From the NCBI RefSeq assembly GCF_000003815.2, contig NC_049992.1, positions 14,452,798 through 14,514,797 of the forward strand: a stretch of DNA of 62,000 nucleotides, given 5' to 3'. This document shows positions 32,247 through 44,200 of the stretch, piece after piece. The stretch comes from Branchiostoma floridae. Its lineage: Eukaryota > Chordata > Leptocardii > Amphioxiformes > Branchiostomatidae. Under the pieces are notes generated by a model. It did no database searches. It saw only the letters and a list, made by a program, of their open reading frames with translations, and had not been told where the DNA came from. The stretch's first letter is position 1. Each line of letters opens with the position of its first letter. The translations under genes were made by a program, and so were the position numbers.

Positions 32247-35200
32247 ATGGCGTCCCAGGTAAACTTTGACAAAGTTGTCCGGGGACGAAGAGTTGTTTTA
32301 CCGGACGAAATATGTCCAGCAGAGATCTGCATCAAGGATGGAGTCATCGCAGAGATTAGAAAAGGCAACTCTTCCTCGTTTGGAGCTGGATTGGAGGTTA
32401 GTGGCGTCTTATTTACTGTTTTTTTGTCCAAGCTCGCAAGGCCCGGGCAGCGGCCGGGCTACAAGTGGCAATCATTGACCAAAAATTTATTGGACTTTGC
32501 TCTGACGTTTTCTTCGTCCTGGACGTCGCTGTAAGAATCTTGCATGTCGGCTACTGACTAAGCAACTTTGGAGCTTACAACTTTCCTCGTGATCATTATA
32601 AGTTTGATAATAACATTATGAGTAAGTAACATTACGTCCAGCATGCGAAATAAAGGGGCGTGGCGACTAAAGCCAGGCGATTCCGGCCAAAAAAAAACAA
32701 GTGCTTTTAAAAAAAGCTGGTCTTTCGCTTACTTATATTGTGTAGGTAACATGCATTGGCATAATACCGGTAGTAAGACTTATACCGGTAGATTAAAAAT
32801 ACTGGAACTTAAAGAGATCTACACATGCAACAATAGTTATTTCTGAGCTGTGCACACTTCAGACATCTAGGTGTCCAATACACCATTTACAAAGCATCGA
32901 TAACAATGCATTCGAAGACAACAAGGCCAAAAGTTTTCAGTATACTTTTTTTTAAATTTCGGGGTAGGCAGCTCGTCGTGGGACGAACACACTGTCACAT
33001 TCATTGCCAAATTTATATAGATCATAATTACACATGCTCACGGCACAAGACGAACATGATTCAACAACAATCTTGAATTTCTGTTGGTGACCTACAACTC
33101 ATGTAAAAGTGTGAAGAACCGTTGCATAATAGCCCGGATCTACGACTGAATGGGCAAAATTGAACGTACGCAGCCATTCAGCCATTTTCCTGCCATTTTT
33201 ATATCTACGCTAGCAGTGAAGTGTTACGTCATAGCGGTTGTGACGGACAGAAGTTAAATGAAAATTCTTGACAGTATACGTCCGTTTTCTCATGACATTT
33301 TGTATGCTCATGCAGGTTTATGTTTTATGCATTTACTGACAGAAAAGGAAGGAACATCAGAGGATGTATAAATGTACATAGCGGCAGTTAATTGTGCCGT
33401 GTTTCTTCCTACCGGTATTTTGTACCCCCTCCCAACCACGCGCCCGTTCGCCGTGTAATTCCGCGGCGTGTTACAATTACAATATTACGCTTTTAGCAGG
33501 ACAAGAGTGGCAGAAAAGTTACACAGAAGAAGTGGCAAGGGTAACCTATAACAGCAACATGTAACTGGAGAAAATGATGCGTTGACAATTTGTCAAATCA
33601 GTATGGCTAGAGAAATCATCGTAAACGTACCGGTATTATGATAATAGATGTTAAAACTTTTACCAGATGAGTTTCAGAACAGTTTCAATGGTATGAAGGG
33701 GCGATACTCAAAACAATGGTCCATTTCGCTACTAAGCTGGCCTTCGCTAATTCAAGTCTGTTGATAAAATTATACTGAATGAGTTTCAAAATGCAAATGC
33801 AGTTCCATTGTGGTATGTTGAAAGGAACATTTCTTTTCGGAATGCAAAATTATTGAGATTTTGATTCATTAAGTCAGGGGTTATGAGCCACAAACTCACT
33901 CCATCGGGGTAGCTTGGAATCTTCCCATTTGGAATCAATTAGATAAAATATTAGTCAGTTTACATATATCAAAGAGGGATACAATTTTGTTGAAGTTTAT
34001 TCCACGAAGATACCTTGAAATTTCGACTCGTAAGCAATTTTCCACATGCAACCGCCTCCCACCCCACGGCAGATCTCTGCACCGATGATTCTGGATTTCA
34101 TAGATCTCTATGGCACTGGGACTGAAGACTGCCCGCCCAATTCCAAGACTTTTTACGCTTGCAGCTAGCTCCGCACGCCGGGGAAATGTTAACCTCCTAA
34201 TACAGCTCAGCGCTATATAATGTCCTTGATTCGAAGAAAAAAGTCACGGAATTCTATTGGAAAAAAGTTACCACCATTTGCAGTCACAGTTTGATTCCTT
34301 GCCGCATGTAATTATTGATTTTTCATTCTGAAATTGAGAACGCCATGACAGGACTTGTATCTGACAAGGAGACTAACCCTCTTTGTATCGAGAGACCAGA
34401 CATCTAAGCGCGTCTGATAAACATCGTGTCCGGGCATTTTCCCAGTCAAATACGGTGCTAAATCGACTCCGGCCACCATGACGCACAGCGTCTGCAAGCT
34501 TGCAAGACGTACACGTGACCGCAATACGCACCTCTGATTGGTTGATCCTACAGCTGTAGGGGGTTCCCCGCTATGGTCTACGCTCTGATTGGTCAAGCTG
34601 AAGAATTCTTTCTTTGCTGCCCCATGATGCCTTGCGCTCACCCGTGTCAAACAAAATTTCTTTGTTACATTTCTACGCACAAAAAAACCTATATTCCACA
34701 ATTACATTGCAATATTGCCGTGTGGTAGTGCGGATTGTGAGATGAAGATTTCCTTCAACTGCTGGCATTGTAACGTTGTTATGCTCTGAACTTACCAAGG
34801 ACGATAACGTCCTTGGAACTTGCCCAGTGTTTCTCGACCGCCTAATCATAAGGTCTTTAGCATGCCGTCCAACCTACCCCTACCTACTGGGAGGAAAGAC
34901 ACCACAACGTTTGGACCCTTTCGTACGCGCCGCGTTCACTAAGAGAAACGAAGTGTGACTGATATCCATCGAATACACGTACGCAAGGATACCTTAAATG
35001 TTTTCTCTTTACCTTGCAGATATAGTACAAGTTGAATCGCGGAGGTCTTTGGTTGAATAGACGTCTACAAATACGTTGTGCAGGGCACATTACAGGTCCT
35101 TTATTCCTGCTAATAAGCCATGCATAAACCAAGCAGCACATTCATGGCAGGCCGATACGTATGTCATACATACTAGTACTTGCATGGCCTTTGGCAATAC

Positions 35201-38200
35201 CATCGAATCTGCAGGGTAGAATATCACTAGACGAAAAGACCGAATATGTAGACGGATGCTGACGGATTCCAATTTGCAACACCGGACGGATGCTGACGTA
35301 TGCTGACAAATGCTGACGGATCCCAAAAACCATCACGGATCCCAAAAAATGACGGATCCCACTTGCATTCGCAACGCATTCGTAGGTATCCGCAACTCTC
35401 ATCGGTGGATACAAACACAGAACCCGTATACTCAGTACTTCGTGACGGATGCTAACACTGCATTCGTATGGATACTTACTTATAATCACGGATTCGTTAG
35501 TATCTGTAAGCCACTAACTGATTCAAACATTGTATTCGTATGGATACTTAGTTTTAACGCAAACGAAAGAATACGTGGTCAGGATTCTTGTTTATCAGCG
35601 AAAAGTCTTCAGATGCAGACGAATACCAAGGATACGAATTTGCAACATCCTGACGGATGCTGACGGATAATCACGAATCCCATACACATCCGTAACGCAT
35701 TCGTTGGTATCCGAAACTCGCGGTGGATGCAAACACGGAATTCGTTTGCTTACTTACTTCGTGGCGGATGCTAACACAGCTTCCGTAAGAATACTTACTT
35801 TTTATGTATGCGTGGCTAGCACTCTTGTTTTTGAGCATATATTTTATTTTTTAGATTGGTCATATCTTTCCCCCTTTTTGTACCTCGGACACCACAGTTT
35901 GTAACGTCAATACAAGTGAGACAATCCACGTTACGCTAGATACCAGGATACTCGGATTCGTAAGGATGCGAAATGGTTTTTTTCTGCATTCGTGGCAAGA
36001 TTACCAACAATGCACTGCTCCAGTGGATTGCTCCAGTGGAGGGGATTCCATTGGAGCAGTGCATTGTTGGTAATCTTGGGATATCTTAAATATGCGACTC
36101 TGTATTTTTTTGCATCCGTACATTGGGGCGGTGTATTGTGGGTAATCCAATCGTTGTCTCTCTGACCAATCAGACTGCACATCAGTCAGTTTAAAAATAA
36201 AGCGGAGATAGTCAGCGTTGTCCGTGAGGGCCGCAATCTTTTTGTACCTCAAACTTTGAGTTTTGAAACGTTGAACTCGGGATATGGATTTGTACACACG
36301 TGTGTGAACTTCTGTAGTAGGGTGATGTTGAGGCGGTGACCAAACTCAAGTGGCAGTCGACGGACGGGACGGCGATCGAGGGACTGAAACAGCCAGCCCT
36401 GTTTTGTAGTTCGGCGTCCTGGAGCTATTTTACATCACTGTCCTGCGGATCTCACGGCGAGGTATGTTTTATACAATGATTGTTTCCAAACAATACCCAC
36501 TTTGTATTCGTCTTTGTGACTACATTCCTTGTTGGCTAGTAGTTAGTAGCGCCTTTGGTATGCTTGGGCTGAACAGAAACTTATCAGAAAACGACATAAC
36601 GGAGCCTTACAAAACACAAGTCACAAGCATGATACTCGCTGAGTAACTGTTGACTTATTTGGGAAAAATTTGAATCATCATCAAAACAGTACTTGTATAC
36701 ACATATGTTTGTCTCAAGCCTGGTATTTATTCGCATAGGAACATTCTGTTCCAACGGTGTTTACGTGTTTGTCTCGTGCACAATGCAAAGTCCGGCCGGG
36801 GAAGCAGATCACACCTTGTCACTAATTATGCAACGCTAGACAGTTTCTGCCGCGCCCTCCCGGGGGACTTTTTTGGTATGATAATGCGGAATGTAACGGT
36901 GATAATGGCGATACCACAATCAGATGCATTTGTTCCTGTTGTATAACAAGCCAATCTCCATTTCTTTTCATATACATCCTAATTACTTTGACGGACGCAT
37001 CCATCAAACATGGATGCTTTAGCTATCTCAAAATTTGATGGGATTATTCTTTCTCTTTTTCAGAAGGCGGGTCGACATTCTCTGGCCGTGTCAACAGCTG
37101 GGAGAACACTGGACTACAGGAAGGGCACAGAAGGAATTGAGCTGGGAGGGATCAGGGCGTAACTAGCCTGAAAAGAAGCGAAGCACTGTCACTAGTAGAA
37201 AGGAGACTTTGTGCTGTTACGAGAAGCTGTACATACTGATACTATAAGTCATGTTAGTTGTACTTTACAAGCTGGATTCACTCTTTGTATCCTGTAGCCG
37301 AATGTGGAAATTCCTTAGAGTTGGACATCGCGAAGACTTTGATTTGTAATAGAAACAGATATTCGTAGAAGCAAGATTAGCCACAGACTCCCATGTCAGC
37401 TTTACATAAAAGTCAAATTGTATTCACGTTTGATCCTATATTCTATTTGGAAGTATAAGAAGTCATGTGATATTGGCGGTTAAAGGATTCAACTTTCCCT
37501 TAACATAATTAGATAACAGGGACTCTCTGTACATACCTGGTATAACCCACTCTTGTTGCAATATTGTATCTGTATACATATCATGTGGCAGACAGGATTC
37601 GGCCTCGATGACATTACGTCGTTTAGTTCTTCTCAGGACTGGTTTAGAATAAGATTATTCTGTGCATTCTTTTCCATTTCAAATCGTGTTAGCCTTTTAT
37701 AAGAAAGTAATTGGGCACACATGATATTCTGATTTGTCAAATGTGCGGAAAATTCATTAAAGTGACTTTGTATCTGCAGAAAATCCCGTTTTGGATTCTT
37801 TATGATCTGATCATACGAAGAAATCCCTAATAAACGAATCGCATCCGCGGCAAATACCGCATTGGGATTTCTAAGGATCCGACCATGCCAAATATACGAG
37901 GAAAATCCTATAAAAACGACTTCGCATCCACGGCAAATTCCGTATTCGGATTCTTTAGGATCCGACCATGACAAATATACGAGGAAAATCCTATAAAAAC
38001 GACTTCGCATCCGCGGCAAAGGCCGTTTTGGGACCCGTTCATTCCAGGTATTCGAAGAAATCCTTTGAAAAACGACTTCGTATCCGAGGGAAATACCGTT
38101 TGGGGATTCTTTGCGATCCGATCATTCCAGCTATTCAAAGAAATCCCTAAAAAAACGACTTCGCATCCGTGGAAAATCCCATTTTGGGATATGTTTGAGT

Positions 38201-41200
38201 CTTTTCATTCCGGATCCCAAAAATCCAAATTTCGGATATTTTAGGGATCCAACTCGAATCCGTTTGCATTCGCTAGGATTTGTTACAAATACGCAAATAT
38301 CCCTGCTCGGATATGGCTACATCCGATACTCTTTCCCCCAGTGTATCTCGCTAGCACGGTATGGCATGGTCGACCCGGACGGACAGAAATCTAATGTCCG
38401 TCTGAGTGTCTTTCGCCGCGGAAAGAAAAAAACAAACAAAGAAAACAACAACAACATATGAATGAACAATGGAGAACTTAGCTTCCCGCTAAGTTAATTT
38501 ATGGAATCTTTAAATACCATAATTTCGTTGGTTAAATTTCATTAGAATCATTATAACATAAACTTTATAACGTTATATGCAACCTTATTTTTTAATAGTC
38601 TAACTTAAATTCTTAACTGTGGGCTTAAAATAATTTTCTTGCATTTTTCTTCAACATGTGTCATACCATGAGTTCTTTTAGCTTACTAGATTGCAAGATG
38701 GTTGTACTTCTCTATTACAGTCAAACCTGTCTATAGCGGCCACTCAAGGGACTGGTCAAAATTGGCCACTATAGAGAGGTGGTCACTATAGAGAATATGC
38801 TAATTAATTGACCACAAGCAATAAGTTACACATGGTTTTAGTACCCACTGATCTTTATTCACATAATACAGTACTGTACATGTACTGCAATGATTTTTAC
38901 ACTATATGTATTAAGAAAACAAAAACTATAAAAAGTTCTACAGTTGATATTGTCTGAAGATACCGGTATCGTCATATTTCTTTGATCTTTCGTCTTGTAT
39001 CCTTTGATGCTTCGCCGTCCGTGTGTTCCTGCTCGCGTTCACACGTCAGATTCGCCCATTATGCTAATGTGGTACTCTCAAGAAAAGTCTCGTCATTTTA
39101 GACTTATCTCTTAATAAATGTAAGAATACAATCCACCATAGTCTGAAGCTCATATCATTTTGTCTTTGTAACAATTTATTTAGAAAGTTTTTGTGATGTA
39201 AATTAACCTAAGCGATAGTGTATTAGAACGTAACTTTAACACAATTTACCTCCATAATATTGGTGTCGTCTATTGACCTTATATGACCTCGTTTGTCATC
39301 GGGTATGGGTAGCGCCAGTTTACGAGGTTTTGTTTTGAAAATAAGTCAAAGAGGTTTTAAATCCGGCGTAGGGTGACGATACGGCCGCTGTATATGGCCG
39401 AACGCATGACGAAACATAGATCAGCGGTCCGCGTGGCCGTTATCGGCAGTGTTTTTGTACCTGCGGGACCGGAATTCGTGTGGCCGTGGCCGCGTTGGAC
39501 AGGTGGCCGCTAAGCCTATTTCTTAATCATTACGAATCCAAGGGACCGACAAAAAGTGGCCACTATGGGCAGGTGGCCGTTATGCAAAGGTGGCCGCTAA
39601 TACAGGTTTGACTGTATTTTAAAATTTCAATCATTTACATATTTCATAGTTGTAGTCACACAGTGTCGGAGAATTGATCTATTTAATCATGACCTTCTAT
39701 GGGTAACCTTACAGGTGATAGACGCGGGAGACTTGTATGTGATGCCCGGCGTTGTTGACAGCCATGTTCACGTTAACGAACCCGGCCGTACAGAGTGGGA
39801 GGGTTACGTCACTGCCACCCGGGCCGCAGCAGCTGGAGGGATCACCACTATCGTGGACATGCCTCTGTGAGTCACCTCTCAGGGTTGGACAAGTTTTCTG
39901 AAATTTACTTGTCCTATCGGGCAAGTACATTAAAAATGTACTTGCCTGAACCAACTTTTCACTTGCCCGAAATTATTTGTCATATTTTCTGTAGGTATAA
40001 AGGTTGTTTACAAACAAAGTCATGGGATCAGTCTGATAACTAAGACTAATGCAGAGGTTTTTGTGCTTCTTTAATTGACAGTGAACTGGAGAAAAACAAC
40101 AACAAAATCCTCAGCACATGCAACCATCAAGGACTTAACTTTGCCTTTAGTGGGAAGGGGTTGCACTACTGGGAAAAGTCTTACTTGCCCGATTCCCACT
40201 TTCACGTGCCTGGGACAACCACACTATTGGACTTTTATAACCCTTCAAGCAGATGAATGATTTTTTTCTTTTTTTCCAATTTTCAGATTGTACCATTTTT
40301 TCACCTGACCAACACTTTTGTGCAGGTCAACTATTTGTACTGACAATAGACAATTCAAGGCTTAAGTCTTGTAAGAGAGAACACTGTACCTGAGTGTTGC
40401 TCTCATAAACTGATTTAATGATATTTTTAGGATCACTCTTTTAGATGTTAACATCAGAGGTAATATTTGCAGACAAAATTTCAAAGACAATATTTTGGTA
40501 AAGCTACATGTATTTTCATTGTTGTTACCAGATTATGTTTACTTTCTTGGCCCACAGCAACAGCATCCCTTCCACCACTACCTTAGATGCCTTCCAGACA
40601 AAGATGGACACAGCAAGGGACAAGCTGTATGTGGATGTGGCCTTCTGGGGAGGGGTGGTCCCTGGTAACGAGGTAAGATTTTAATTAGTGTATTTTCATA
40701 ACGAATAATACCCACGTTTGTGAATGCTGCATTGTGATTGGTCACTTTGTGGCCCTTTGCAATTCAATCTAAGTACTGCGTTAAACTTGCCTCTATTCTA
40801 TTTATTGTACTACTTGATTAAAGAAATCAAAGTTTTTATAAACAGTAGTGGCTGCATTATGTTGCATGTCCTCTAGGGGGAGCTGCGGGCCATGATAGCA
40901 GCAGGTATATCTGGGTTCAAGTGTTTCCTCATCCACAGCGGGGTGGATGAGTTTCGCCATGTCACAGAGCCAGACCTACGCACGGCCATGCAGGCTCTAC
41001 AGGGAACCAACAGTGTTTTACTTGTGAGTAAAGCCCATGCAATGTTTTTTTCCACGAGTGTTATTCCATATAGGGACAGATTCTGCAGTAATTTACTACA
41101 TGAGCATTTTTAGAAAGAAGCAGTCTTTGTCAGTACATGTATGATATCATAAAGTCATGCCTTTGAAAGGATGTATGTAAACTTGAGGTCACATGTACAA

Positions 41201-44200
41201 TACACCATGAAGTTATATTTCTTGTAATGCTATGAAGCTGAATAGTTGTTAATATCATGTTAGAACAGCAGACTTGGAATCAGACTTCACAGACAATTTC
41301 CTGACTTCTGTATATGTCATGTTTTTGTAGTTCCATGCTGAAGTGGACCAACCTATTGGTACACAGGTGAGTGTGTCGTAGGTGTTTCTGTATGAGTTGT
41401 CAGCATTTGGGCACATGAAGTATTTTCACCATTTTCGTCAGCTGTAATGTTTTTAAGATAGGCACTGTTAAAACTGTGAGATTGATAATTTACAAGTGAA
41501 TCCTTGTGAAGACATGTGTGCCTGTCCTTGGTGCTGAATGGTGTAGCTACAAGACTGATGCTCCTGTCCCTGAGATATTTGTATAAACAGCACTGTCAGA
41601 ACTGTGAGGTCCATACATGTGAAGACTGGTGTCCCTGTCCTTGGTGCAGAATGACATAGCTACAACACTGGTGCCCCTGCCCCTGTGATATTTGTATAAA
41701 CAGCATTGTCAGAACTGTAAGAGCTTGTGTCTCTGTCCTTGGTGCTGAATGATATAGCTACAACACTGGTAACCTTATCTCCGATGCTGTAATATTTGTA
41801 TAAACAGCATTGTCAGAACTGTAAGAGCTTGTGTCTCTGTCCTTGGTGCTGAATGATATAGCTACAACACTGGTTCCCCTGTCCCTGGTACTGTGATATT
41901 TGTATCAACAACATTGTCAGAACTGTAAGATTTATACATGTAAATCCCCACCTGTTCCAGACCAGTACCAGTCCTCAGGTATACCAGACCTTCCTGCAGT
42001 CCAGACCAAAGGCTATGGAGAACCATGCTATACAGCTGGTGTCGGACATGTGTCAGCAGTATGGGTATGTATCAGGAAACTCTTCAAATTTATTCTATCT
42101 CCTTTATTCACATCCTTTTAAGGATGTCCATACATGTGCACAGTCAGTTGCTCATTCATTTGCTAGATAAGAAACCTCCTTCCAATTTTATTTGAATGTT
42201 AACAAGTTACACATGTCGGTACAAAGTACAGAACTGGAGGCTTTCCTCATTAGGAATGCTATACATTGGGGGTGCTATACAAAACCGTTTTTGTTTCTTA
42301 TTGGACCAGGCTGGAAAAAACAGACCTGAAAATTTTTTAGGCCTATTAGGAAATAAACAGATGGTACCAGCAGGCGTTCACATGTTTCTACATTCAAATT
42401 TGGTCCAAGCTAGTAGAGGCATTAGTGTTTTGTTGTTTACATAAAGAGTAGAAGTCAGATACTCCATCAAACAGATACCTTTGTAGAGAAATGGACTATT
42501 GTTTTGAGTATTGCCCATTCACAAGTTTTCACAGACAATTAGGTCCACGTTCAGGTCCAGACCGGGACTTGGTCTTCTCGACCTGGACCGTACCTGTACT
42601 TGAATTTCCTGTACCAATACCCACCCCTCCTGTACATACATGTGCTGTTTGTTTGTCAATAATACTAACATGTGTATTACAAATACATGTCCAGGGTTCG
42701 GTGCCATATTGTACACCTGTCCTCTGCTGAAGCCCTGCCCATCATCAGGCAGGCCAGACAGCTGGGGTTACCCCTGACAGTGGAGACGTGTCATCACTAC
42801 CTGACATTCTGTGCTGAAGACATCCCAGACAGGGCCACACAGTTCAAGTGTTGTCCTCCCATCAGAGAGAGGACTAATCAGGTAAAGGTTCATTAATTAA
42901 CTGACCTGCATAAAAGGTAGGCAGGGAGGGAAGGATAGTCCCTCTTTTAAGGCCGTAGGGGCAGAGGACTGTTAAGAGGGGTGATCAATAACTTCCCCGC
43001 CTCACCCAGAAAAAAAGGTGCCCAACTCAAATTTGGAAGCATTGTACTAGGAAAGTGTCAAAATATCTATTAATATTATTGTCATGGTGTTGAAGGAGAA
43101 TTTATGGTCAACTACAATTCGTAACAGAACAAATTAGATGCAAGATTTCGTTGTAAAACTCAACCAAGTAGGTTTTATGAGCATCCTCCTTGACCTTACC
43201 AAGAACCAGATGTTTTTCAATAGTTGTTTGACAAAACAAAAATATTAAATATAGTTTTTAAACTATAAAGTCTTTTACGAATATGTACCAACATTCAAAT
43301 CATTGTGATTAATACACACCCAGCAACAGCAGGTAAAAGAGAAGGAAAAAATAATAGACAATAGAGCTGTGACCTGAGGTGTAAGTTGTGCTTATTATTT
43401 CTGAGTCAGGCCAAGGACTTATTGATCACTCCTTGTATCTTCAGCATCTAGGGCATGGTATTGGAAGGTAGAGTCAATCCAACTCTTTCCACCGCCTCTA
43501 CCTCCCTAAGCAAAGTCAGGTCCCCATTTTTACACCTGGGGATGGAGTGAGGAAAGTCTTGTTAAGTGCCTTTCCCATTGAAGGATACAATGCCAGGAAT
43601 GAAAGGAATTGAACCTGTGACCTCTTGGACTCTTGTCCGATAGCCTGTCCACTCAGCCATTTGACACCACTGATAATGTTCTTTACTGAGCAAACTCTGC
43701 TGCTTTGCTGTCTAACTTAAAGGTGATTTACTGTACATTTTTGGCATTTTTGTACATTACCCAGGAGCATCTGTGGCATGCACTAGAGGCAGGAGACATT
43801 GACATGGTTGTGTCAGACCACTCACCCTGCACTGCTGATCTCAAACTACTGGACACTGGGGACTTTGTAGCTGCATGGGGAGGGGTGGCTTCTGTACAGT
43901 TTGGTAGGTCTGCATGATGGGTATTGGTACTCAGAAATGGTCACATCAAACTAATATTACAAAATGCTGTGAGCTATTTAATCACTGGAAATTGGTTACA
44001 GTAAAGTAAACAGTACAATGTAAAGTAAAGTAAAGTAAAGTAAAGAATACAGTAATGTAAAGGATGCCTTATCTGTTGTTTAAGTGTAGATGATCTAGAT
44101 TCTAAGGTTGCTGATTCACACTTTTGATTGGATGTTAATATCATGAGAATCACACAGCTTCATCTCGACTGTTATTACCATAAAGTTGTGGAAAAATTGG

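Larger units (their letters stand above)
32397..39714 (+). other. Allantoinase intron 1 (7.3 kb)
   Basis: GAG|GTTAGT at the start and TTACAG|GTG at the end. It contains unique AT-rich sequence (32.4-35.2 kb), a GGCCCGGGCAGCGGCCGGGC stretch near 32440, a block of degenerate CGGAT-type repeats (35240-35960 and 37770-38310), a long hairpin (35996-36078), exon-like sequence with good splice signals (36311-37170) and a TA-flanked DNA transposon (38718-39614). No long reading frame on either strand resembles a protein I know. Confidence 0.7.

Noticed and set aside
34312-34701. 129-residue minus-strand frame in allantoinase intron 1
   Set aside because: No similarity to a family I know, no ATG context or splice signals of note; treated as chance.
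37633-38461. Overlapping frames on both strands (128, 76, 116 residues)
   Set aside because: Follow from the about 90-bp tandem repeat; the same peptide pattern recurs with each unit.
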